The notes under the pieces are model-generated. The model did no database searches. It saw only the letters and a program-made list of their open reading frames with translations, and had not been told where the DNA came from. From Taenia hydatigena (Eukaryota; Platyhelminthes; Cestoda; Cyclophyllidea; Taeniidae), in NCBI GenBank assembly GCA_036345935.2, contig JADWOT020001342.1, forward strand, positions 227,001 through 291,000: a stretch of 64,000 bases of DNA, read 5' to 3'. Positions within the stretch are counted from its first letter, which is position 1; each line of letters starts with the position of its first letter. The position numbers and the translations under genes are program-made. Positions 26,801-35,995 of the stretch are shown here, piece after piece.

Positions 26801-29378
26801 TGATGCAACAGTATCACTTACATATTTATGTTAGACCTAAATGAGAACAGCGAAATGATTTGAAAGCATGGCAACAATTATTACCACATCTGTTCGACCA
26901 CATCCATCGATGTATCGTACTGTAGTTGCCCTCACTCAGTGGAACACATAACTTAATCGCACTCCGGAGTCGCAGCATTTAAACACCAAGGCACCTCAGC
27001 TCTTTCGTGCAAAGGAGAAATGAGTAGAATAAACCATTGCACGTAAAGGAAAGCGGAACAAAGGATGGGGACGTATGGCATGGTCGCTGGTGTCGGTAAA
27101 TGCCGTCGAAAAAGGCCACAGCTGAGGAGAAAGTACGACGCTAAACTCGTACAGCACGATGTAGCACATTTGCCTCCTTACCAAGAGATGACTATGCTCA
27201 GAGAGAATAGCCATCGTATAACATCATGTTGATTTAAAGTAAAAGTATTCACAAGTACGAGATTCCCGTTTCCATCTTATAGATAGACGGGTTACGTCAC
27301 TCGAAAAGTACTTCTCTGTCAATGAATTTTGCGATTAGAAATCAACGCCTCGTAATGCTTTAGTTGACTGACATTATCAGATATGCTTCATCGAGGTGCA
27401 AAGGCTTCATCATCCAAGCCGAGGCACGACAACTTCCGAAGCTCTGAAGGGCAGACGGAGACAGCCCGTAAGTATATGACAAGCAAAGCGTATGTAAACG
27501 TTGGTGGGTGGCACGCTCCGAGTAACCTCCTCCATTCACTTCTCTTTTAGGCACACGGCCAAGCCGTTCCAGTACCTTCGTGCAGCTTTGCCAAACCTTA
27601 ACTTGCGCCTGCTGTTGGATATCGTAAATCGTCGTCTTTATGCTCCTTTCTTGTAATAACACTCACATAAACGTTCATTCGGGATTGGTAATCCAAACAA
27701 TCACTTAAGATATAAAGCACAAATGATCCGCTGTCAAAAGGGACTTATGCAGGAAAGCTACGGATGAGAAATGGTTATAAGAAGAATCCGGTAGCGATCC
27801 TGCTACTGTTGGCATGATAGCATGATAGGCAAACATCGACAACGTCATAAATGTCTTCGAAGTAGGAATCGTCCTGATGCCTGAGGATCTCGCAATGTCC
27901 AGCACCGCTAATTTTAGGGGTCTTTAAGCTCCCGATTTTTCGTGAAGCTCTCTGTTATGGGAGGTCTCTATGCCGATCTCAAATTAAGCTTTGTATGTAC
28001 TTCGCAATTCCTGGACTTGGACTAGAATCGCGTGTATGAGGCAGCGCTGAACCAATGAAGCACGAGAACGCTCATGCGCAATGTGTTGAGATAGGCATCC
28101 CCACTTTTGTGTTGGGACCTTCGTTTGAAGAATTTGATGCGCAACAAACACTTCGACTTATGCACACGTCAAGTTTTTTCGGATGTTTCTTCAAAACTAT
28201 TTTACTGGTTTCCTTTGAAGTTGACGTGCTCATCGGAGACATTAAAAGAAGGACGATCAAATTATGCCGTGGTTGTTTTTCTATGATGACGTGTGATGAC
28301 TCAAATTAGTATCAAATGCCAATAGCTAGTTATTTTTAATTTCCTAATCCCCACGCATTCAGGTTTACTATAGCGCAAAACCGCCAAATTTGTTTGACCA
28401 TCTTTGTTACTTAAGGCTTAGAGGTAAACCTCACCAATTCACCTACTTCAAAGCTAAGTGTGACACCAATCTCTTGATGATTTTTAATTTAGTCGTATTG
28501 ATATGACGGGTGGGATCGCACAGCACTCTGACTTTGTGTCGTGCTCGATATTCACATAGTTCATGTCATCCACTGCTTCCACTAGGCATACGGAATAGTA
28601 GTTCTGTTTTACAATTTCAATCTCCCCGTCTATTGCAAATGTTTTCAACGCAGTCTATCTACTTGGCGTTTCGTTTAGGTCCTAGTAATCGTAAGTCCTT
28701 ATTTACGAATCGAGACCGGTTAAGTTTCGTTTAATGTTGTGGACTCGCCTGTTACCTTAGCCAAAAAGAACTGTTTGGTATAACAACAGATCTCTTCTGC
28801 CAAAAAGGTGTCAGGTACGGCATGTTGTCAATGAAAAGCGCAAGAATAGATCGAATGTCTTAGTCATTTTAAGGTAACAACAGCTAAATTAGGATGAGTC
28901 AACCTCTTCACTGAAGTGAGGAACACTAATATGCTGTCGAGAAAAGTAAAAATTGGTCAAGGGCCCAAAATCGCTTCTTCAATGTTATACAACTGATTTC
29001 ATAGTTAGAGGCGAAGTTTGAATACGTTATTTAAAAGTCAGCTCTTGAACGCTTGCTGCATGCTAATTGGTCAGTGCTTCATACTTGTTTGAAGCCATCA
29101 GCATGTTTCACCCGTATAATGACAACTCAGTGGACACAATATCGTCTCAAATGGAAAGCTATAATTGCAAAAGAGTGTATGAGGTGATGCAACACCTGTG
29201 TGACAATGGTGACAAGGCATGAATCACAGCGTGAAGTCGGCTTATAGCTAAGTTGAATTTTAGGCACAGACTGGTCTTTTGCCGCACAAATGCCTTTGAC
29301 ATTTGTTTGGCCAACTTGATATGCATCTTGCACACACAGACTAGGAAGGAAACGAGGTCAGATATCCATCAAACTAAC
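23852..29378. other. Region downstream of the guanylate cyclase; no 3' exon found
   Basis: The remaining exon(s) of the minus-strand guanylate cyclase should lie here if the gene is complete. I looked on the minus strand for the glycine-rich G-P-x-x-x-G-V-V-G start and for the V-N-T-A-S-R-M-E motif and found neither. A CA dinucleotide run is at 26563-26585. The other short frames have no recognisable domain. Confidence 0.4.
26563..26585. repeat. CA dinucleotide microsatellite
   Basis: A run of CA units with one interruption (CG at 26578-26579). Ordinary simple repeat. Confidence 0.9.
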
Positions 29379-29553
29379 CACTATGCAGACCGATGCGCAG
29401 CCTCAAGGGGACCTGCGGCAGGTGCTTAATGGTAAAAGCGCCACATGCACTAAGCAGATCGAGGGCCATAGTTGCGACCTCAGCTGCGTGGCGTCGTCCA
29501 TTACGGACTGGCAATCCCGAAGTCACCATGTAGGCGTCTCCTATCGTTTCCAC
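29379..29553 (-). CDS. Guanylate cyclase exon 14: middle of the cyclase domain
   Basis: After TTTCTAG it reads [15 protein letters not shown], then [14 protein letters not shown] and RLRIGLHSG. The Glu before T-I-G-D is the guanine-selective residue, and the Asp is the second metal ligand. The donor CATAGTG/GTTAGT leaves one base, so a further exon starting inside the glycine-rich region is expected but was not found. Confidence 0.95.
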
Positions 29554-32500
29554 CTAGAAAGGGTGAATCTAGCGTTTAATGGTGGACATAGAGAGCACTT
29601 CTGTTCCATTTGTGTTTGTGGTTCGGTGAGAGCTGTGGGTATTGATTAGACTATTGAGCAAAGGAACGTAGCATGAGATCCCGCAAATCCAACCAAGTAT
29701 TTGCATTACACGCCAGATTGTCATCCTCTTAGACAAGTTGAACGAATGGTATACAAGTTATATTTTTTCGACCTTATTGAGATTAAGCAAAAGTGGAATC
29801 AGTTAGTTCATAGTTCGTTTAGTTAATAAAGCTTAGTCTGCAGCAACTCTTATTTAAGCATGTAGGAGTGTGGTGAGTTAGGAGTCTAATCTGTACCAGT
29901 GGGCAGCCTAAAGCATCTTTAATTAAACTCACCTTGTAGACGTCGTAGTGTGCAATCGTCTTGTCAAACAATGTGTACAAGTCGTTAAGAAGATCAACAA
30001 CCTGCAGTGGTGTAGACATTGCAGAAATGGTTGTGAAGCCGACGATGTCGCTAATATAGATTGACACCTCATCGTAGGTCTCAGGAGCCACTGCGACCCC
30101 CGCCTTCAACGCTTCTGCCACAACCCTACAATTCCAGCTTGATTTTATTCATCTACTCGCCCATTGTTCAGGGTCTAGTCTTGTGCGGCCGTACACAAAT
30201 GCAAAGCTACAGAATGAAATCATAACATCCAATGCTGCTAACTGGAATTGATGAGGATGGAAACTCACGGAGGCAGCAAACGACAGATGAGAAGTTCCTT
30301 CTTTCTCTTTTCATTCTCCAGTTCATCCGTTCAAGCCTTCACCTCTTATTCCAATCGACTCGAGTAATCTTCCATTGTTTTGAACACGTGCTCCACAATG
30401 TTCGTTTTTCTTAGCAAAACAAGCATGACGATCATAAACGATGGCAAACTTACTTTCCTCTGGTCAGCTGTTGAATCTCTTCATTCAACTCCTTGAATGT
30501 TGGTCTTAGTCGAGGATTTTTTGACCACGCCCGCTGAATAATGTCTATGTAAGTCGGTGAGACACCCGTTTCAAGGAGCTGAAGTAGGAAGGCGAGAAGG
30601 GCAGGCTTGTGTTTTGCCATCAAAGGAGAGTGTGATACACCGCAATGTTGCATGAGTCCCTTAATGCAATTTTAACAAAAACTTGACACAAACAGTGCCA
30701 TGTCCCTAAATACCTCCGGCTGTTTCGTGAAAAGGCCTTGGCTAACTTATTCTGTCCCGCTGATGCGCTGTCACCAAGTCAACATGGCGGTATACTGCGA
30801 TGAAGAGAACTACCCACCTGTGGACGAAAAGGAGGCTCTTCTTCGCTCATCACGCGTTCTAGAATCTCCTCCACTTGCATATTATCTGGCCCATATGGTT
30901 TCGTCTGATAGAAAACTTCGTGCATTATTATGCCGAATGCAAAGACATCGCCTGGCTTAGTTCCAAGCAAAGCCGCTGTCTCATCGCGCAGTAGCTCAGG
31001 CGCCGTCCACAATTTTTCTATGGATGTGATACAATGGCGGGTGGTCAATGCAACTAACCTTCAGGTTTGATCGAAGGACAACTGCCTGTTAGGTTGTAGA
31101 CCTTGGGGATGCCAAAGTCGGTAATTTTCAAGACGTATCGACAGCTGACAACGCAATTGGTTGACTTTAGTCTTCCGTGAGCTTTGGAACTTGTGCTGTG
31201 GAGGTACTCCATTCCCTTATAATGCCCACCGAAATTAGTTACACAATTTAGAGACGAGAGGAGCAGAGTTTTGTTTAACAGCCATGAGATAGCATCCACT
31301 CACCCGAACGAAGTCAGTCATGAGAGAGAGCTTGAAGTCCCAGTCAAATGTGATACTTTTGCTGTTGATAACATCCTGCAAACGAAATAGCGGTGAAAAA
31401 AGTCAACGAAAAAGCAACTGCTACACGAAGCATGAAGTAGAGATGAAGGTGTGCCGTGTATCATGGCATAAAATGTCCGTCGGACATAAACGGATTCTGT
31501 GTTAGAGCTACAGACGTGTAGTTCCCGCCAATTTTGTGGTACAACAATTTCAAGGAGTGTGAGACTAGGCGAAGTAACTGCCTGCATAACTATCATGCTT
31601 ATTTTTTTGTGACGATACTTCAGGGGTTAAAAGTTAGCAGCTTCAGACGGCCATAATGAAGCAATTATAGCGGAATGGAAAGCGTGGCAATCGCACTAAT
31701 GCACTGCAAAGGACGATTCACAAACGAGCATGCCCGCTGCTTGAAAGCTATTTATAGGATGTTGCACTCTTCAAAATAAGTTTCTGTACCGATTAATTTT
31801 TGCTTTTTCCTTACCGTGCCTAACATCTTGCCTCTCCTAGGATGACTCTGTACGCACTGCATGCGCACCACTGTAAATGCAGCTATTGATGTTGCATACG
31901 AAAGTGGCGATATAGGTGGGTCGTTCATGCAAAATAAAATTAAAGAGGTCCTCATTTATCACCTGAAGGCTTCCACGATGACAGTAGTGAAAGACAAGAC
32001 TGAAGGAATCTGGTGTCACACAGCACCCCACCAAAGTGTTAATATTTTCGTGTCGCATTTCCCGCAGTCCTTCAAGGTGTTCAATCAACCGTGAGCGCAG
32101 TAGAATGCGCGGTAGACCCAATTTCTTAAAGTAAACTTGAACTCCCTAAAACCACAAGCCAAGTAAAAAGCGCATAAGCAGCTGTTTCAAAAAATCTCCA
32201 GAGATCAGCGCATCCAAGTAAATGGAATATTATTTAAGCCCAATCCCATCGAATCGAGGCAAACCCCGATTGAATCGATGCGTAGCAATGCTCATTCCAC
32301 ACACGATACCAGCATTTGTGGCCTTCCATGCAAGATGCATAGGTTAAAAGGATTGGATTAACTACCTTTGAACGCAGAGGTTAGTTTACCACTTTGACAT
32401 CGAGGCCGATACCACATTGAGGAATGAAGAAATGTGTGCATTGACTGACTCGAAACTAGAGCGACTAGAATGGCAACTGAAAATTATGTTTAAACACGAA

Positions 32501-35500
32501 AGATAGCGAGGCAGCACGTTACTGCTACTAGCCGCACGAATTGAGAAGAAGTCAAGAGGTACAGCCAAACCGAGACAACCAGTGGTGCTAAAGTACTTCT
32601 CCCGCTGTCATTGGAAATGCAGGACGTCAGATCACATCCTGCTTACATAAACTGGCCTTTAAATTCGGTTACCTCGGAAGAAAGCAGGAAGATGTACACT
32701 GCTTTATGCCCGTCGTCATTGTTAAACGTGCTTTTTCAGTGCTTGAATGCAATCGCTTAATCCTATCCCGCTTTTAGCACTGCATGGTGGCTTTCAAGAA
32801 CCAAGCATTTCTTCTCAGTGGCATACTGCATTGTCTACTTCACAGTACGTACAGTTTGCATTGTTGACTCGGACAAGACGTACATTTAGCCGAACAATCC
32901 TCCTCTCTTGCGTACGGTGTAGAAGCTCTTCACATATACTTGGTGCTGCAACAGAGACACGAGGAGAATGCGTGAGTGCATGGAAAGATGCGAGGACATC
33001 CGGACCCGACACCGGATCCATTCGCGACTCTGAGTTTCGGTGGGACTAAAAGTCCAATGACGCTTTAAAGCTAAAACGCATTCCTCCTTTATTTATTTCT
33101 TCCAAAACATCCTCACATCATGGAGTAGCTTCGCCGATGGGTTTCCATCACCATCATCGAAAGCAAAATCACCTTCTACAAATACGAGTTTGAGTGAATT
33201 GAAGCGTTTCGTTTTGCGCACAATCCGTCTAAGTTGACCACAATCGGTGAGGATACGCGATTTGGCTTACCTGTAGACAAGCACAATCGCCAAGTACATG
33301 AGGCCAGCATTGAACAATCCAAGTAGGTTTATCAGTAGAATAACCTGTACTGATTCTAAAAGAGGTTTACAAAAGGATGAGGGAACGTCTTTGGCAGCGC
33401 TCTGGATTTACTTTTTACGTACCAAATCCAAGCGGTGCGAATAAGTGGCATGTGCGTTCAGGTCCCTCTCCATCTCCTGGCCAATTCATCGCACTCCTTG
33501 ACTGGGGCAGTATTAGTGGATGATGAATAACATCAATGAGATTGAAGATGTCTGCATACCTCTCCACTCGGGCTCCAACCTCAGCCAGGTCAGTGACGTT
33601 GGATTTGAGAGAGAAGAGAAGAAGATCGAAAATGCCTTGCGAGACATCACCATCACCAATACGGTAATGGAAGGTAATGGAGGGCAGTGTGGGTACTTGG
33701 ATATGTGAGAGGGTGCGCAGTGGTTGGAAGAGACTAGCAGATGAGGTGATATTGCCACCGCCTTCTTGCAAGTGAATTTGGACCAGTCGCATTGCTAATG
33801 CTGCCCCACTAGCCACTGAGAGATCGATTCGCTGCCGACAGGGAAACTAACTAATCAGTGCAAACACACACGCACGATTAATGCATATATGGATCAAATT
33901 ACTCAAGGTGGCATTGGTCATGTAGCTCACATAAATTACCGTGGAATGTTACCGTATGCCATCCTCAAACATCATGGCCGAAATCGTCTGGTTGGACACC
34001 AGCTTCGTCCTTTCTTGCCCAGCTAGGAGCTTACAAGGACGCGCTTCCCAACGAGGTGCCTCTCAACTAAGCTCTACCATCCCCTATAGAAAGACGTCGG
34101 TCTAAAAGGCTGACATATCGTTTAGAAAACAGATCCACGAACCGTCTATTTTAAAGCATAATTTTATGACTAAAGCCCATCAGTGGCGTAGTCGTTTACG
34201 GCAATCTGGGATTACGATCTTAAATAAATGCACAAGCATGCAATGGCTACATGATTGGCGTCTTCCATGTAGGCAGATTGTGAGAGGGAATGAGGTAGCA
34301 TGCATTATTTCCTTATACGGCATCGATACCTCATCGTATCTGGCGCCCTTGGGCAGTGCTGTGACAATGATGAGCGATCGACCGGCAGCCAATGTGGGTC
34401 CAGCTTGAGACAGATGGGCTCCCCAAGCACGCAGGACATCGTAAGTAAGCATATCCGTGGGATCCACGTGCATGAGTGCGATCCGTCCTTGCCTAATTCT
34501 TGTCAAGTTCTGAACGTCCAACACGAAGTTTAATGCCATTCCTGCCCTTGCCATTATCAGTGCCACTAAAGAAAAAGTTGAAGGAACTGGAGGAGTTGGA
34601 CCCTCCCTTCAAGAAACAAAGTGAAACTCACCATCCAAATCGTCTTCCAACGGCTCTAATAAACTCGTAAAGTTTGTCGTTGATGTAACACTGACACTAG
34701 TCACTAGTTCAAAGACATTGCGCCTGTTTCGAGAAAGGCGAAGCGCTGACAGCGTTGAATCTAACATCTCGGGAATGTCAAGAATGGTAGCATGCATATC
34801 GTAGAACAGTGCAATGCGTTTCCAACCGTTTTTGATAAGATGGACAAGAATGCCTTGTAGAATGGTCTTGCGATGAACAGCCACAGAGACCGCAGCGATA
34901 GGTAGAGTGAGTGAACCACGACTACTGTCGGTGAGGTGGTTGACAAAGACAGAGGCGGAACTCAACACCTGACAGTGGTAGGAGATCTGGTAGAGTTGAT
35001 CTCGTGGCGGCTCCTTTGGGTTGCCGAGATTGATCCACTCGTTCACCAAATTGCAGTCGCTAGCTAAGGGAGGTCCCAGTAACACGCTAAATCCTGTAGA
35101 ATTCGACGCGCTTTTCTTGAACAGAAAATGCGGAGAGAGCAATTGCTCCTGAAGTGTGTAAATCCACCCTATTTTATTATTTTACCTCTAATTTCAGTAA
35201 TGTGCACTTCCGTTGCTTTAACGCGGCAAAATGGGAAGAGCATTAGTTCCACTAAATGCCTTTTCATACCCAGTTAAAATAAATTGATCGAATCGGATAG
35301 ATCGTACGCCAATGTCAAATGTTAATTTACAATATCGTGTCGAAAAATGCAAATGCTCTGATGAGCGGATATAAAACCATGGCCAGACATCCACTAATTT
35401 GCCACTGGGACGGCGGATTTAATCGTAAAAGCCAATTCTCTATCCTCACACTATATTCTAGCTTCTATTTTAAATAATCGGTCTAACACGAGAAGTGTGG

Positions 35501-35995
35501 TTCACACCTGGCCACTTTCATCGCTCACAGTTGATACCGTCCCACGAATGGATGCCACTTCACTGCGTCGCCACAGTCAATAAGATGGTATATTACTCGC
35601 CTTTAAATGGGATACATTTGCAGGACACGCGTGCATAATGGGCTACTCAAGTGAATTTGTCAAAGTCTGTCAAAACCAACCTGTAAATCTTGCAGAATTT
35701 CGTATAGCGTGCTTGCTCTTGAGGTCTCCTGCAGCGAGCAGCCGGGTGCCCATAAATGACCCAGAACAGCAAAGAAAAACGTCTCATTGTTGGCCGGCAT
35801 CAGTGAGCGCACGTAGCGCACTGCTGAGGCAACACTGTGAGTGAAGTTGAAGTGCATCGCGTCGGGCAAGCAGATGGGATCAAGGTTGAGGGTGTAGATC
35901 GTGAGAAGGTTTCGTTCACTTGGAGCGGCATCAGTCTTCGCACTGTACGCACGAAAGGTGGTTACGATGATTAGGAGAATAACTAGGATCATCAC
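29379..35995 (-). CDS. Receptor guanylate cyclase (natriuretic-peptide-receptor type), partial and probably decayed
   Basis: This gene of at least 14 exons encodes about 970 residues of a membrane guanylate cyclase, the enzyme that makes cyclic GMP from GTP in response to an extracellular ligand. Domains in order are: signal peptide (1-18), extracellular receptor-family ligand-binding region (~30-490), one transmembrane helix (~495-518), kinase homology domain (~560-800) with [11 protein letters not shown] and KITDFG but no catalytic Asp as usual for the family, a coiled dimerisation linker (~803-849), and the cyclase domain with SDIVGFT and ETIGDAYM. Every junction checked keeps phase; only the 3' end of exon 6 is uncertain. 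Two in-frame stops lie in the linker exon, and the last third of the cyclase domain is missing. Exon skipping or a separate downstream exon cannot be excluded. Homology is near certain; whether it is functional is not. Confidence 0.85.
29933..30125 (-). CDS. Guanylate cyclase exon 13: first part of the cyclase domain
   Basis: The acceptor AATTGTAG leads to VVAEALKAG, then [15 protein letters not shown] and [12 protein letters not shown]...YDVYK. The Asp of SDIVGFT is the first metal-binding residue of class III cyclases. The phase-0 donor is AAG/GTGAGT. Confidence 0.95.
30269..30409 (-). pseudogene. Guanylate cyclase exon 12: dimerisation linker with two in-frame stops
   Basis: This 141-base exon lies between acceptor TTGCTAAG and donor CCTCC/GTGAGT. 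In the only frame that joins exons 11 and 13 it reads KTNIVEHVF, then DYSSRLE, a TAA stop (30346-30348), EVKA, a TGA stop (30331-30333), [14 protein letters not shown] and CRLLPP. This is the coiled linker that pairs receptor guanylate cyclases. The TGA is what a CGA codon becomes by a single CpG-type change, and Arg is common at that place. The exon begins and ends in the same phase, so leaving it out keeps the frame. I saw no mini-intron that could remove both stops. A sequencing error at two nearby places is possible but less likely than decay. Confidence 0.8.
30454..30578 (-). CDS. Guanylate cyclase exon 11: end of the kinase homology domain
   Basis: From [24 protein letters not shown], then [16 protein letters not shown], the closing W...P-x-x-R-P-x-F motif of the domain. 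The donor GGAAA/GTAAGT leaves two bases. Confidence 0.9.
30818..31017 (-). CDS. Guanylate cyclase exon 10: C-lobe of the kinase homology domain
   Basis: The acceptor CATCCATAG completes a Glu codon and leads into KLWTAPELL, then [15 protein letters not shown] and EEEPPFRPQ, the typical C-lobe motifs. The phase-0 donor is CCACAG/GTGGGT. Confidence 0.9.
31059..31215 (-). CDS. Guanylate cyclase exon 9: pseudo-catalytic loop
   Basis: It follows ATTATAAG with GMEYLHSTS, then [11 protein letters not shown] and KITDFG. The catalytic Asp of true kinases is absent, as is normal for this domain. The donor is CCTGAAG/GTTAGT with one base left over. Confidence 0.9.
31304..31375 (-). CDS. Guanylate cyclase exon 8: kinase homology domain
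   Basis: A 24-codon, phase-0 exon between TTTGCAG and CGG/GTGAGT. It reads [16 protein letters not shown] followed by SLMTDFVR, the family's D-V-x-x...D-W-x-F-x-x-S-L-x-x-D segment. Too short for a plain open-frame search. Confidence 0.9.
31963..32145 (-). CDS. Guanylate cyclase exon 7: N-lobe of the kinase homology domain
   Basis: 61 codons in phase 0 from TTTTAG to CTTCAG/GTGATA. It contains the VAVK-type lysine (VYFKKL), then [14 protein letters not shown] and [11 protein letters not shown], which are hallmark N-lobe and hinge motifs of receptor guanylate cyclases. Confidence 0.9.
32934..33045 (-). CDS. Guanylate cyclase exon 6: intracellular juxtamembrane segment (3' end uncertain)
   Basis: The acceptor ACTTTTAG joins exon 5 in frame to [19 protein letters not shown] and then a basic stretch, as expected between the membrane helix and the kinase homology domain. 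The 3' end is uncertain: phase-0 donors exist at 32939/32940 (GTATAT) and 32933/32934 (GTGAAG). Homology is weak in this segment, as in the family generally. Confidence 0.5.
33271..33355 (-). CDS. Guanylate cyclase exon 5: transmembrane helix
   Basis: An 85-base exon between acceptor CTTTTAG and donor CTACAG/GTAAGC. It encodes the single membrane helix ([19 protein letters not shown] and on to LVYR). One base comes from exon 4 and two bases pass to exon 6, so the frame is kept. It is too short for a plain open-frame search. Confidence 0.8.
33423..33831 (-). CDS. Guanylate cyclase exon 4: end of the extracellular domain
   Basis: It opens after CGGCAG with [16 protein letters not shown] and continues through the end of the ligand-binding domain to the juxtamembrane segment [13 protein letters not shown]...APLGFG. 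This corresponds to the W-P-G...P-P-C-G-F signature just outside the membrane in this family. The donor is GGATTTG/GTACGT with one base left over. Sequons NIT and NVT are present. Confidence 0.8.
34330..34565 (-). CDS. Guanylate cyclase exon 3: ligand-binding domain
   Basis: The acceptor is TTCTTTAG; two bases complete the Val codon split with exon 2. The phase-0 donor is GAG/GTATCG. It contains [17 protein letters not shown], like the family's second lobe, and ends at GARYDE. An alternative donor 10 bases further on would break the frame of the next exon. Confidence 0.8.
34632..35148 (-). CDS. Guanylate cyclase exon 2: ligand-binding domain
   Basis: It starts after acceptor CACTTCAG and ends at donor GATG/GTGAGT, leaving one base over. 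It encodes a receptor-family ligand-binding segment: [17 protein letters not shown] corresponds to the family's G-P-x-C...V region, and [12 protein letters not shown] to the W-x-x-x-A-x-x-Y strand. Sequons NST and NFT are present. Confidence 0.85.
35681..35995 (-). CDS. Guanylate cyclase exon 1: signal peptide and start of ligand-binding domain
   Basis: This exon has 105 codons from the ATG at 35993-35995. The leader [18 protein letters not shown] is a good signal peptide. It ends LYEILQDLQ at a phase-0 donor (CAG then GTTGGT). Two N-glycosylation sequons (NFT, NET) fit an extracellular location. The start is chosen because the leader begins the open frame; an upstream non-coding exon is possible. 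Confidence 0.8.

Noticed and set aside
28072..28110. Segment reading GPNTKVGMPI after an AAG acceptor, considered as the next cyclase exon
   Set aside because: Only the G-P start fits; the G-V-V-G turn and catalytic residues are missing and a stop follows quickly.
30700..30960. 86-codon plus-strand frame
   Set aside because: It is the antisense shadow of guanylate cyclase exon 10.
33520..34533. Plus-strand frames at 33520-33708, 34166-34408 and 34300-34533
   Set aside because: They are antisense shadows of guanylate cyclase exons 3 and 4.
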